Assembly (NCBI RefSeq): GCF_000327385.1 | Contig: NW_008710179.1 | Coordinates: 1,197,411 to 1,261,410 of the forward strand | DNA: 64,000 bases | Direction of reading: 5' to 3' | Origin: Lottia gigantea | Lineage: Eukaryota; Mollusca; Gastropoda; Lottiidae | In this document: piece after piece, positions 36,601 through 47,873 of the stretch | How the letters are laid out: every line of letters starts with the position of its first letter | Position numbering within the stretch: the first letter of the stretch is position 1 | Position numbers and translations under genes: made by a program | Notes under the pieces: generated by a model | What the model was told of the DNA's origin: nothing | What the model saw: the letters and a program-made list of their open reading frames with translations, nothing else | Databases searched by the model: none

Positions 36601-39600
36601 TACCATAGATTTCCACTTCACATAAACTGAAATAATGATAAATCTCACCAGGTCTAATATTACTGATATTAACATAACGACCAGTTATAGTTCTACTACA
36701 TTCTATTGAGAATTCATTAGTAGGGTTTGAATTACCAGTATGTTGATAACATAATTCATTATCAATATGTACAGAAAATCCTTTGAAATATGATAACCCT
36801 GAAATATTCAGAACATTATTGTTTCATTTAATGACTAGTTTGCTCTTGAATATAGCAAAAGAGATTGATATACCAGTACGTTGTTAAAATAATTTATTAT
36901 CAATATATTATGCAAGTACATGTCCTTTTAAATTAATGATATAAAACACTGAAATATTCGGAATAATCTTCACATTCTCAGATTCTGATGTGAACGCAGC
37001 AAGACGGATCCATTGAAACGATAATTTGTGATACTTACTGCCTGATCTATAGTATATTTTCAAATATCTTAGAGAAAACAACCGACCAAGATCAACCAAC
37101 CACCACGCCCATGGTGAATAACCAGTATCAATACAATCGTAATATGATGTAATACGTCTACTACCATCTACTGCTTCCCATGGTCCTCTATTTGATTCTT
37201 GACCAGATTGATTAGCTGGTTTTTTATATGCTATATTCTCTGAAAATAGCATAATTTTATAAATATTCAGGTGAAAATCGACATAAAAAACTGAAATTAG
37301 AAAATAAATAATTAGATTTATTGAAAATATTGTTTTAAATACCTGACATTTCATATTATTTGATCATATTTTATAAGAATATTATTTATGTCAAAAATTT
37401 CAAAATCTAGAGGTATGTGTTCCTCGACTTATCTGAAAGTTTTAAGGGCCAAAACTATTTAAATCGTGTAAGTTATTAGTTCGTAATGCTTTTTGGGAGG
37501 TGTGGAAATAAAGCCTCAGTTCCACTGGGCTTGGCGATGAAAAATGTAGACAATCGCAATGCTTCCCAATGATATACGGAGAATGTTCGCTGTGCTTCTG
37601 CGAAGATCACAATGTATCGCAAGCCTAGATCGCGACAGCTTCGCAAGAGCGGTAAAATTTCAAAGTTTGTATTGAAACTTGTGGCGATGCATTAGCGATG
37701 TTTTGTCGCCAAAAGTGCACACAAAAGCATCTGCGAAGCTACGCAGAAAGTCGGCAAATATTTTCGAGTATCTCGGCGTACCGTTTGCGAAAATTTTCAT
37801 CTAATAACTCTTCGCCGTTATATCGACGACGTAACGGCAAAGTATTGCCGTACCATCTGTTACACGTTAAACCTGGGTGACATGTTGGAGATATTATCCT
37901 GTCACTAACACAATGGGACTTTTATGGCGCGTCGTCGTNNNNNNNNNNNNNNNNNNNNNNNNNNNNNNNNNNNNNNNNNNNNNNNNNNNNNNNNNNNNNN
38001 NNNNNNNNNNNNNNNNNNNNNNNNNNNNNNNNNNNNNNNNNNNNNNNNNNNNNNNNNNNNNNNNNNNNNNNNNNNNNNNNNNNNNNNNNNNNNNNNNNNN
38101 NNNNNNNNNNNNNNNNNNNNNNNNNNNNNNNNNNNCTTTAAAATATCCCCCCCCCCCCCCCCCCCCCCGGCTCCAACACACACTCACGCACCCTAACACA
38201 CATGTCGCCAACACATTCGGCTACGTTTGGCGATGCCTCTGCAATTGCCAGCAAACATCGCCAATGCATCGCTGAATATTTCCGATACATCGGCAACAGT
38301 CGCCGACCATCGCTGACCGATCTTGGTCATAGTCAGCAGATCCATCGCAGATTATCGGCGAACATCGCAGAACTGTCGCCTAATATCACGCAGACCTTTG
38401 CAGAATCACTTCCGTTGCAAATTTTATGAGACTGCTTCACTTTTTCTACAATTTTGTAGCTATCGATCGCACGGCATCGCAAAACTTTTCTACATTTCCC
38501 CATCACTGGCAGGTCTCTAAATTTAAGCGCATTATTGTAGAGATTTGACCACGTAGATATATAGATATAAATAGCCTATTTCAAAAGTTTAAGACGTTTT
38601 TGATAATGAAATGTTTGCATAATGCCCCTTTGAGATAAGCTTCTCTTAATTGTGTTTATTTACAATTATTTAAAGATTATTTTCACATAGCCCCCCCCGG
38701 CTCCAACACACACTCACGCACAATTTTAACAATCTTGCCAGGATACTGCGTTATATTTCGGCTTCATCACAAACTGATAAAGTTCTTGCTTGGATGAATA
38801 CGAAGGCTGACGACAACTTATTGAAAACTACATCAAATATGTGGAATTATGTCGTACCCTTATAACAAATCGTGTTCAGCATTCAATTACAATTGAGCAT
38901 AAAATATACAAATACAATTCTGCTTCTGGGGTGAGACAGCTATATTAATATTTGTCATATGCCATTGTTACAGTATAAAGATTTATGTATCTAATATTCT
39001 ATAATTTCAGAACGTACGTACGTTTGCTGCATAAGCAATGGTACTGAAATGGATAGGAACGAATTTTGAGATTTTGACTATTTTTTTCCACAGAAATACA
39101 AATTACCTTGTTGACAAGAACGTCCTACCCATGATGTAGAACAACCATTATAACAAAAACCAGTTTGACCATTACATTGAATATCACTGATACAATGACA
39201 GTTATAACTATTGTTATATCCAAAATTATAACCTGAAAATATAACAATATAAACATTAACAAACACTAGTTACAGTATCACATCTTTTATTATTTAAACA
39301 ATGACAGGTATAACTATTGTTAAATCTTAAAATTATAACCTATAAATATATCAATATAAACATTTACTATAGCCAACACTAGTTACAGTATCACATCTTT
39401 TATTATTTAAACAATGACAGGTATAACTATTGTTAAATCTTAAAATTATAACCTATAAATATATCAATATAAACATTTACTATAACAAACAGTATCACAT
39501 GTTTTATTATTAAAACAATGACAGGTATAACTATTGTTAAATCTTAAAATTATAACCTATAAATATAACAATATAAACATGAACTATAACAAAGACTAGT

Positions 39601-42600
39601 TACAGTATCACATCTTTTATTATTTAAACAATGACAGGTATAACTATTGTTAAATCTTAAAATTATAACCTGAAAATATAACAATATAAACATTAACTAT
39701 AACAAACATTAGTTACAGTATCACATGTTTTATTATTTAAACAATGACAAGTATAACTATAGTTAAATCTTAAAATCATAACCTATAAATATATCAATAT
39801 AAACATTAACTATAACAAACACTAGTTACAGTATCACATGTTTTATTATTTAAACAATGACAGGTATAAATATTGATAAATCTTAAAATTATAACCTAAA
39901 AATATAACAATATAAACATTAACTATAACAAACACTAGTTACAGTATCACATGTTTTATTATTTAAACAATCACAGGTATAACAATTGTTAAATCTTAAA
40001 ATTATAACCTAAACATATAACAATATAAACATTAACTATAACAAACACTTGTTACAGTATCACATCTTTTATTATTTAAACAATCACAGGTATAACTATT
40101 GTTAAATCTTAAAATTATAACCTGAAAATATAACAATATAAACATTAACTATAACAAACACTAGTTACAGTATCACATGTTTTATTATTTAAACAATGAC
40201 AGATATAACTATTGTTAAATCTTAAAATTATAACCTGAAAATATAACAATATAAACATTAACTATAACAAACACTAGTTACAGTATCACATGTTTTATTA
40301 TTTAAACAATGACAGGTATAAATATTGTTAAATCTTAAAATTATAACCTATAAATATATCAATATAAACATTTACTATAGCCAACACTAGTTACAGTATC
40401 ACATGTTTTATTATTTAAACAATGACAGGTATAACTATTGTTAAATCTTAAAATTATAACCTGAAAATATAACAATATAAACAATAACTATAATAAACAC
40501 TAGTTACAGTATCACATGTTTTATTATTTAAACAATCACAGGTATAACTATTGTTAAATCTTAAAATTATAACCTATAAATATATCAATATAAACATTTA
40601 CTATAACAAACAGTATCACATGTTTTATTATTAAAACAATGACAGGTATAACTATTGTTAAATCTTAAAATTATAACCTAAAAATATAACAATATAAACA
40701 TTAACTATAACAAACACTTGTTACAGTATCACATCTTTTATTATTTAAACAATGACAGGTATAACTATAGTTAAATCTTAAAATCATAACCTAAAAATAT
40801 AACAATATAAACATTAACTATAACAAAGACTAGTTACAGTATCACATGTTTTATTATTTAAACAATGACAGGTATAACTATTGTTAAATCTTAAAATTAT
40901 AACCTATAAATATAACAATATAAACATTAACTATAACAAACACTAGTTACAGTATCACATGTTTTATTATTTAAACAATAACAGGTATAACTATTGTTAA
41001 ATCGTAAAATTATAACCTGAAAATATAACAATATAAACATTAACTATAACAAACACTAGTTACAGTATCACATGTTTTATTATTTAAACAATAACAGGTA
41101 TAACTATTGTTAAATCGTAAAATTATAACCTGAAAATATAACAATATAAACATTAACTATAACAAACACTAGCTACAGTATCACATGTTCTATTATTTAA
41201 ACAATGACAGGTATAACTATTGTTAAATCGTAAAATTATAACCTGAAAATATAACTAAATAAAAATCAGACTTAACACAAAATACTCGCACACAACTTGC
41301 ACAAAAATAATATGGATAGGTAAAGGGGTGCAACTGGTGCATAAAAGTGGGTAATTCAGCCAGCGAAGTATATTTGTCTACATGTTGAAACCTCAAGTCC
41401 TGTCATTTTGCAGGGTAATTAGAGTAAATTTCCCCGGAAAAGTATGTATAACTGAACGATGCTTGTTACAACCGTTTAATGAGAAGCGTGTGGCTTTTCA
41501 TTTGAATTTCCAATATACAGGAGACACAAGGCAAGACCCAAGTGTTAGTTACCTTATTATATGAAGCGCATGTAACGATGTGGAAAAATAAAGATATGCA
41601 TATCCGGACGTTTCAAAACTTAAAAACCTATGACGGCAAGTCTCTTTGATGTAAGGGGTTCCATTAAATCGTGTAATGACCTCGGAGTGCTGCCAGGAGG
41701 TTTTACAATCGAATCAAAACCTCGTAGCCGGCTTTACAAGTCTGAAATGGCGGTTTTACATCTGTATCAAAACCCCGTCGCCGGTTTTTTAATTGTGAAA
41801 TGGCGGTTTTACATCTGTACCCAAACCCCGTAGCAGGTTTTACAATTGCATCAAACTCATGCTGTACAACTTGTTAACAAAACAAAATGTTATTGGTCGG
41901 ACAACAATATTCGTCTGCTACTATCACATTGACAGTCGTCTGTTTTATATGAAAGTGAAATTGACCGCACGTGCACGTACATTCGTGAGTGGATTTATCA
42001 CATGACCATTAATTGTAAAAACCTTGTAAATTAGGCTATCTAAACGCACGAGCAACATGGGAAATAGATTAACATAATACACATGTAAACCGTTATGTTC
42101 ATAGTATACATGATTGAAAGATTAGGGAAACATGTTATGTTTAGGTCCATAACAAATATTTGACGTTTTATAAGTCTGATAACCTCGTAGTCGTGTTTTA
42201 TCTCTTACATAAAGACCTCCGGTCCACTTAATTTTATGTATAACAGAAGAAATAATTAAATCAATATAAATGTAACACTTATAGTTAGTATCATATTTAA
42301 AATTGTTTAAATCTATTGTTTTATCTGAACGGCTTGACACATTTTCCAGGTTTACAGGAATTTGAATGACACTGAATATTACTACACAATAAATAGTAAT
42401 AGTTAATCTGAAAATTTGTCAGTGATAATATTGATAAACATTATATATTGTAGTACAAATTGCATTTAACTTTGAAAAAGTGATGAATATTATACATGAA
42501 GGACGTGTAACAGTAAACGTTCAAAAAAATACGAATATTATACATTGAAGTACATGTTGCATTTAACTTTAAAAAAGGGATGAATATTATACATTGAAGT

Positions 42601-44199
42601 ACATGATGAATTTAACTTTTAAAAAAGGACAAATATTATACATTAAAGTACATGATGCATTTAACTTTTAAAAAAGGACAAATATTATACATTAAAGTAC
42701 ATGATGAATTTAACTTTTAAAAAAGGACAAATATTATACATTAAAGTACATGATGAATTTAACTTTTAAAAAAGGACAAATATTATACATTAAAGTACAT
42801 GATGCATTTAACTTTTAAAAAAGGACAAATATTATACATTAAAGTACATGATGCATTTAACTTTTAAAAAAGGACAAATATTATACATTGAAGTACATGA
42901 TGAATTTAACTTTTAAAAAAGGACAAATATTATACATTAAAGTACATGATGCATTTAACTCTAAAAAAGATGAATATTATACATTTTGTAGTCACTTAAC
43001 TTGCAAAAAAGTGAAGGAGTCGCAGCATATTGTAAAGATATAAACAACTAAGTATTATCAACTGTATGAAACGAATGCAATTGATTATGAAGAACATTTA
43101 TAATACGCTTAAAAAAGGTATTTACAATTTTACGAAAAGTATAATTTCAAAGTCAAAACTTCTTTTGCAGCATATTACAAATGCATGACACAAATTTAGT
43201 CCAATTAACAATCAAAAATCTTAGTCGCCTAAAGAAATATTACTTCTCCATACAACTTGATTTATACGTGAATAATATATATGATAAGATCCGGTGTTTG
43301 TGGTCAACACATTGTTATCTATGTTAAAGGGTTAAACTATACCATACTTTAAAGTAGTACTGTCTTCAACCATTTGACCAAATGTTTCAATTTAGTCGTT
43401 CAAGCCTTAACTAATGTGCCCAGGGCATGTAGAAACTCACAGAGATTAGCTTTATTTCCACCATAAAAGAAATAAATAAGACCAAAATTAGGTTGAATTT
43501 TGAGTATAGAGGACGAGAATCAGTTAAGTTATAAAATTAAGTAATATTAGTTGACAATTAAGAACACAAGTTATATGGATATACTACTTCTAGTTTTATT
43601 AGTTGACAATTATCTGTATGTCTTCGGAACATTGAAAAACACGAAAACCGCATGAAAACATGTTGGTTTGGCAATGTGCTCTTGAAATGAAATGTCTCAC
43701 ATTTCTTGCCCTTATAAATATTTCGATCAACCTTCCCCGCTCTCGCCCACTCTCAACAAACACAACAATGAACAACAAGAAACTAAAACAAGATTCGTGG
43801 ATATTTCCAAGTTTTATTTTTGATGGAGTAGACTAAAACTTGTTTTTGAACTTTTAGGCATTGTGCTTTAAATTGAATATTTATGTATTGTTACACATTT
43901 TACGACTTTCCTAACCGTATTTTCTATCTTCAAGCATAACACTTGACATGGTTAATACAATACTTATTATGACCTATACAGTGTTACCAGTCTCAACAAA
44001 TCAAACATTGATTTTCGACAATTATGTCTAAGGCAATACAAAATATAATTTATGTAAAATCGTGAAATCTTGTCTGATCATTTAAAATGCTACATTTGTT
44101 TAATTTCTTCTGTCTTCAAAATATTAAGTAAATTAACTTACAAATAGCTTGGTGAAACAGCACTCCTACAAAAACACACAGCGTAACTTTCAACGCCAT
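24539..44199 (-). CDS. Receptor-type protein tyrosine phosphatase with EGF repeats and fucolectin-like domain
   Basis: Twenty-eight exons join in phase to about 1,200 codons. They are 44199-44142, 39232-39107, 37239-37039, 36798-36604, 36053-35919, 35124-34984, 34830-34690, 34259-34104, 33837-33679, 33405-33247, 32830-32654, 31944-31866, 31505-31432, 31259-30985, 30892-30805, 30465-30389, 30164-30128, 29835-29738, 29331-29212, 28609-28464, 28029-27894, 27641-27467, 27088-27039, 26832-26713, 26160-26032, 25532-25393, 25008-24876 and 24610-24539. The order is signal peptide (MALKVTLCVFVGVLFHQAI), EGF, FTP, seven EGF modules, TM helix, RRRK, an acidic tyrosine-motif region, active D1 and degenerate D2. 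It should dephosphorylate phosphotyrosine at the inner face of the plasma membrane under control of an extracellular ligand. The two neighbouring genes are partial copies. Ligand and substrates are unknown. Confidence 0.9.
27354..27374. repeat. Homopolymer G run
   Basis: There are 21 G in a row, followed by TATTTTAAA. The same flank occurs in reverse at 38137-38168 beside a run of 22 C. It lies in an intron of the receptor phosphatase and may be a slippage or assembly-error point. Confidence 0.9.
27894..30892 (-). CDS. Exon block encoding the active PTP domain D1
   Basis: All core PTP motifs are present in order across seven exons. The substrate-recognition loop region reads KSRFKGYYPYDHTRV, followed by DFINANYIN, AYIAAQG, RMIWGQK with VIMLTN, KYWPED, the general-acid loop HYTSWPDHDVP, the catalytic loop HCSAGVGRTGT split by the 28464/28029 intron, and the Q-loop MVQT. 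The catalytic Cys, Arg and Asp are all intact, so D1 should be enzymatically active. Confidence 0.93.
29015..29125 (-). repeat. Interspersed repeat family B, copy 1
   Basis: AAAGGTATACTACCTTAGGATGACC, with TCAGTGGACTTACATTGTGTC and CCTCTATAATCCAAT, is the reverse complement of a block at 59240-59375. It is non-coding and lies in an intron of the receptor phosphatase. Confidence 0.65.
30985..31944 (-). CDS. TM, basic and tyrosine-motif juxtamembrane exons of the receptor phosphatase
   Basis: The TM exon 31944-31866 reads TVAVVVCVAVLLLIMAILFV and is followed by RRRK (31505-31432). Exon 31259-30985 encodes a highly acidic region with NIYENSEVM near its start and DYVND about 55 residues later. 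YEN and YVN both fit the pYxN pattern bound by Grb2-type SH2 domains. The same exon in the small gene at 6349-6590 keeps YEN and a second YxN (YMN). Confidence 0.85.
31585..31794 (-). mobile_element. MITE family A copy in a receptor phosphatase intron
   Basis: In reverse orientation it shows TTTAATGGGACAGGTGTGGC at its start, then TACCTTAATCTCAAACC, AGCTAAGACAATCC, GAGCCTTCAAATCCATGTG and CGCGTTTGAAAGTTAAAAAG. It lies between the TM and basic exons. Confidence 0.7.
32437..32476 (-). mobile_element. SINE tail fragments
   Basis: AATGAAATGAAATGAATGG plus GAGTTTTACGCCCTAC matches the 3' end of the SINE at 10.9 kb. A further body piece lies at about 36365-36490 (GACGCCTTTTCCATGTCA, GATTGAAAAATCC) and another at 48176-48212 (CTGTAGCACACGAGACCTCGG). 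Confidence 0.6.
32654..39232 (-). CDS. Ectodomain exons of the receptor phosphatase: EGF, FTP, seven EGF modules
   Basis: Every exon is phase 1 at both ends. The first EGF exon is 39232-39107 (GYNFGYNNSYNCHC). The FTP domain is split between 37239-37039 (AYKKPANQSGQ, EAVDGSRR, SPWAWWLVDLGR) and 36798-36604 (CSRTITGRYVNI, LCEVEIYG). Seven EGF exons of 135-177 nt follow, each with six to eight cysteines. The pair 33837-33679 and 33405-33247 is nearly identical, as from a recent exon duplication. Exon 34830-34690 is nearly identical to 10858-10718 in the paralogue. The last EGF exon (GCSDGYYGFGAGCNKLC) is the type shared by all three family members. Confidence 0.88.
35290..35905. repeat. Degenerate about 19-bp minisatellite in an EGF-EGF intron
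   Basis: Units resemble GAGGTACCAGAACACATT or GAGATATCAGATCACATT. Longer duplications are visible, such as CACATAGATGTCAAGAACAC at about 35537 and 35848. The matching intron of the paralogue has the SINE instead. Confidence 0.8.
37500..38480. mobile_element. CpG-rich interspersed element with assembly gap
   Basis: It contains many GCGATG/CATCGC words and inverted stretches (GGCGATGCATTAGCGATG, TCGGCGAACATCGCAGAACT). An assembly gap spans 37939-38135, followed by a run of 22 C. Its ends match the 18.4-18.67 kb block in the paralogue. It is non-coding, with a base composition unlike its surroundings. It is probably a large palindromic MITE. Confidence 0.6.
39233..41253 (-). repeat. About 18 tandem 113-bp units: decayed first-EGF-exon copies, second array
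   Basis: This has the same unit as the 19.5-21.3 kb array and the same position, immediately upstream of the first EGF exon in intron 1. Units run acceptor (TTATATTTTCAG), then GTTATAATTTTA, AACAATAGTTATACCTG and ACATGTGATACTGTAACT. Two units are shortened by about 14-20 bp near 39490 and 40610, both reading AACAAACAGTATCACATG. Confidence 0.9.
41254..44141. other. Remainder of intron 1 of the receptor phosphatase
   Basis: Apart from a three-copy about 50-bp repeat at 41688-41850 (GAAATGGCGGTTTTACATCT; CCCCGTCGCCGG) and the 49-bp array at 42425-42985, no gene or RNA was seen. Confidence 0.5.
42425..42985. repeat. 49-bp minisatellite, about 11 copies
   Basis: The unit is AAATATTATACATTAAAGTA, CATGATGAATTTAACTTTTA, AAAAAGGAC (49 bp). 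Copies alternate GATGAAT and GATGCAT. Edge copies are more diverged. Confidence 0.92.
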
Positions 44200-44443
44200 G
44201 TTCAATAGTGTGAACTAGGAAGTAAAATTATTTTGACTTTGCCAAAGTTTATTGTCATAGTAGATCAGTACCTAGTTTCGCTATCTTATATTGAAACTTA
44301 AAAATAAAGAAATATAGATACCAAATAGTGAATGAGGAAATAGATTTATAAGGATGTTTAACCACTTCAATTGTAATTATTAACAACAATTGGTGGAAAC
44401 ACTATTGTAGGATGTAGTCCAATGACATACCATTTTAGGGTCA

Positions 44444-44492
<49 letters not shown>
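44444..44492. repeat. (ATCT)n microsatellite
   Basis: About 12 uninterrupted ATCT units lie just upstream of the receptor phosphatase start codon. Confidence 0.98.
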
Positions 44493-44493
<1 letters not shown>

Positions 44494-44773
44494 CGCAAGC
44501 ATATAGCTTGATGACTATGTACTCAATTCAATTTTACTGATAAACATTTCGGTTGCTATTGAAACGGATATTATGTTATTAAGAGATATAATATAATGAA
44601 AATTCTTCACGAAGGAGAACGCTCATCAAATATTCTCAGTTATAAAAAGACAGCTACTCAAAGACTTGTCTTGCCTTTGGCCTTCTGATAAGACACGACT
44701 CGTTCAATATAAAAACTGAAACAAAAGGTGTTGTAACATTTCTCTCAATGATATTTTGGACTAATTTTGGTGA

Positions 44774-45140
44774 ATTAAAGACACAAGTTCGCCATCTGTT
44801 TGACCATTCTTACTTAGTCTCAGAAATGGGAATTTTTTCATCTAAGCTTATTAGTATGGTCATAGCTCTCTGTCGAAATTTGAGCCTTCAAATCCTTGTG
44901 TGTCCAGAATTATCCGCGTTTGAATGTTAGATGACGACTTGTCATTTCTTAAGACTCTTCCATATATATACAAATACATTAAGTGTAGAAATAGATAGTG
45001 AAATTCCTAATTTGAGATATATTAGCGATTTTAAGCGATTTTCGAACATTTCTAGTGCTTCTGAAGACTATTTACATATATTTTAGACTCAAATCCATGT
45101 CCGAAAATAGCGAATCTATCTCTATAATATTAGTAGAGCG
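44774..45140 (+). mobile_element. MITE family A, long copy
   Basis: It contains TTAGTCTCAGAAATGGGAAT, CTAAGCTTATTAGTATGG, AATTTGAGCCTTCAAATCC and CAGAATTATCCGCGTTTGAA. A 3' part (CTGAAGACTATTTACATAT) is shared with the 60.8 kb copy. A degraded start (ATTAAAGACACAAG) lies at about 44774. Confidence 0.7.
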
Positions 45141-45639
45141 GCTTACAAAATTTGAAGGTCAAACATAAGACTTATCTTTTTATATAAATATACTATTCAG
45201 ATACAAGTTTTGTCAATTTGTCAATCAAAATCAATTATGGTTGTTTTAAGAGTTTATAATGTAAATTACAGAATTATTTTTATTTAATTGATCAGAAGAA
45301 CAGTCCGATTTCAAATGTCACATGTACCTTCACCCTTTTATTTTTATTTAAATTTTATTGTATATTAATATAATAATTATATGTTCGTTTCGTGCCTTAA
45401 GACTGTGAACATCCCTTTATCATTGATATTTTGCTTTAGAACGTATGCATTTTATAACTTTTCTCCCAAACCAACATCATAATTCTCGTGAAATACATAT
45501 TTTATAAAAATAGTTTTAAATATAACTTCACATCGCCGTAATGAAACGGATTTTACTTGAGAGGATTTAATGAAACGCATTTAATTTCAAGAGAAAAGAT
45601 TGCTACTATCGTATACTGTAATACCAAATTATATATTCT

Positions 45640-46170
45640 TGATTATTCTTTATTCAAACAATTTATGAATAAAGTTACATTGTATAAAATATATCAGTCA
45701 AAAGATTCCTACCATTGTATATTTTGAACTTGTAGAATGAAGTTATCAAATTATAAATATTCGACTGTATTATATTTAAGAAGTTTATGAATAAAGTTAC
45801 ATTGTATAAAATATATCAATCAAAAGATTCCTACCATTGTATATTTTGAACTTGTAGAATGAAGTTATCAAATTATAAATATTCGACTGTATTATATTTA
45901 AGAAGTTTATGAATAAAGTTACATTGTATAAAATATGTCAGTCTAAAGATTGCGTTCATTGTATATTTTTAACGTAGAATAAGTTATCAAATTATAAATA
46001 TTCGACTGTATTATATTTAAGAAGTTTATGAATAAAGTTACATTGTATAAAATATGTCAGTCTAAAGATTGCGTTCATTGTATATTTTTAACGTAGAATA
46101 AGTTATCAAATTATAAATATTCGACTGTATTATATTTAAGAAGTTTATGAATAAAGTTACATTGTTAAAT
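45640..46170. repeat. About 120-bp tandem repeat, four-plus copies
   Basis: TTTATGAATAAAGTTACATT recurs at about 45661, 45783, 45904, 46025 and 46145. TCAAATTATAAATATTCGAC lies within each unit. Two sub-types alternate (CCTACCATTG and GCGTTCATTG). Confidence 0.92.
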
Positions 46171-46381
46171 TGTATAAATTATATCAGTCAAAAGATTGCT
46201 TTATGGTATATTTTACGTTGACGTACGGAATTCGTCGAAGATTTTCTAGTGAGACAATAGCTCAGGCAAGAGCTCTCGTCTGTGGCGAAATAAGTAATGA
46301 GAATGTTGCTCAGCTGACAGTGACAGCCTCTCGAGGCAGTCAGCTCGGCTAGTTCCTCTCGTCTGCGGCAGGCTTTATATC

Positions 46382-46409
46382 TTTATATATATATATATAT
46401 ATATATATT
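46382..46409. repeat. (TA)n microsatellite
   Basis: About 13 TA units lie in the intergenic region between the receptor phosphatase and the transporter. Confidence 0.9.
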
Positions 46410-47597
46410 GTTAGAGATTAGAGGAAGATGTTATAGTTGTAGAGAATGTATAAATTCTTGATTGTTATTTATTCAAAGTGTTTGTATCAGTTTAAACATA
46501 GCTACCATATCAAAGTACAAGTCTTCAATTTTACGATCCAATTACTTTTTGGTCAAGTTAATCGAACAAACCCTTACCACTTAGTCAATGGCATCAAGAC
46601 TCTAAACAAAACGCGTTTGGCCCTGACGTTCAATTTCAGAAAAAAAATTTATTATCTATATGTTTTCTTAAAATTTCCAATACAATATTCATTAGCCGCT
46701 GTTACACTGTCATGAAAATGAACCGTACCCGGTTCGGATAACTTTTGGCACTGTGAACGTGGCTATTGACTATCATATAGATAGTAATGTGTTTACTAAG
46801 TACTTATATTGTATATTCTGTTTATTCCGATGAGTCAATGTATACAAATTATTAGTAACTTGTGATATACTCACAATTTTAATAAATTAATCTGTTTTCT
46901 TAGAAGGAAGGAACTTAAATCAACCCTTATCGCAGGATTAGTGGACTTTGACATTTCCTTTCACTCAAAAGGATCGACTGTCGTGGAAATACGATTATGA
47001 ATATTCTTTTGTGTTTTATTTAGGTCACCCAATTTGAAATATGTCTCTACTGGCGAGCTAAAGTCGACTGTCGATTCAATGCATCTAATTTAAATCGTTA
47101 AACTCAACGGCGATTAAATGAAGTGAAGAAAAATCTAAAGGTGCAAAAAAATATTTCGAATAGGACTTTTTGATATTCGTTATAATACTATTATTGGTAA
47201 ACCTTAGGCGACATATAGGGGAAGAGATCACATTAAATAACTTAACACAATTCACAAAACCCCTTATTTATATTGTTCATAACGTTTCAACAATTATATA
47301 CATATATAGCGTTTTGTATAAGACTTCCTCATTTCACCTGATGACAATGTAGATTCGTTGAAACGTTGTCTATAATACAACTAAGGAATAGTATTCAATA
47401 AAATTATGTTATTATTGGTATATTAATGTGCTATCTATTTCATTGAGGATTACCCCTTCCTATTCGAAAAACAATATTTAAATCTGTACTACAAACCCGT
47501 TAAATGAAGATATATAGATTATGAAGGTAATATGCAATACGCTACATCGGTATGATACAACAAATACAGAATCGATCGTGCAAATCTAGTTATATTG

Positions 47598-47842
47598 ATT
47601 GTGGTATACAATGTAAAAAATGGACACATAATATGAACAATAGACACAACACGTGAACAATAGATATACAATGTAAACAATGGACACATAATATGAACAA
47701 TAGACACAACATGTGAACAATGGACATTACAATGTGAACAATGGACACAACGTGTGAAAAACGAACACAACATGTGAACAATAGACACAAAATGTGAACA
47801 AGGATACAACACGTGAACAATAGACACAAAATGTGAACATTG
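47598..47842. repeat. About 20-bp minisatellite just past the transporter stop codon
   Basis: Units resemble ACAATGGACACATAATATGA or ACAATAGACACAACATGTGA. The array starts about 30 bp downstream (minus strand) of the transporter stop, so it probably lies in its 3' UTR. Long minus-strand open frames here are repeat artefacts. Confidence 0.9.
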
Positions 47843-47873
47843 CCAAAGTGATCTATTTAAGAAATTTCTCCGC

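Noticed and set aside
47519-47829. Cysteine/histidine-rich open frames on the minus strand
   Set aside because: They are translations of the about 20-bp minisatellite.
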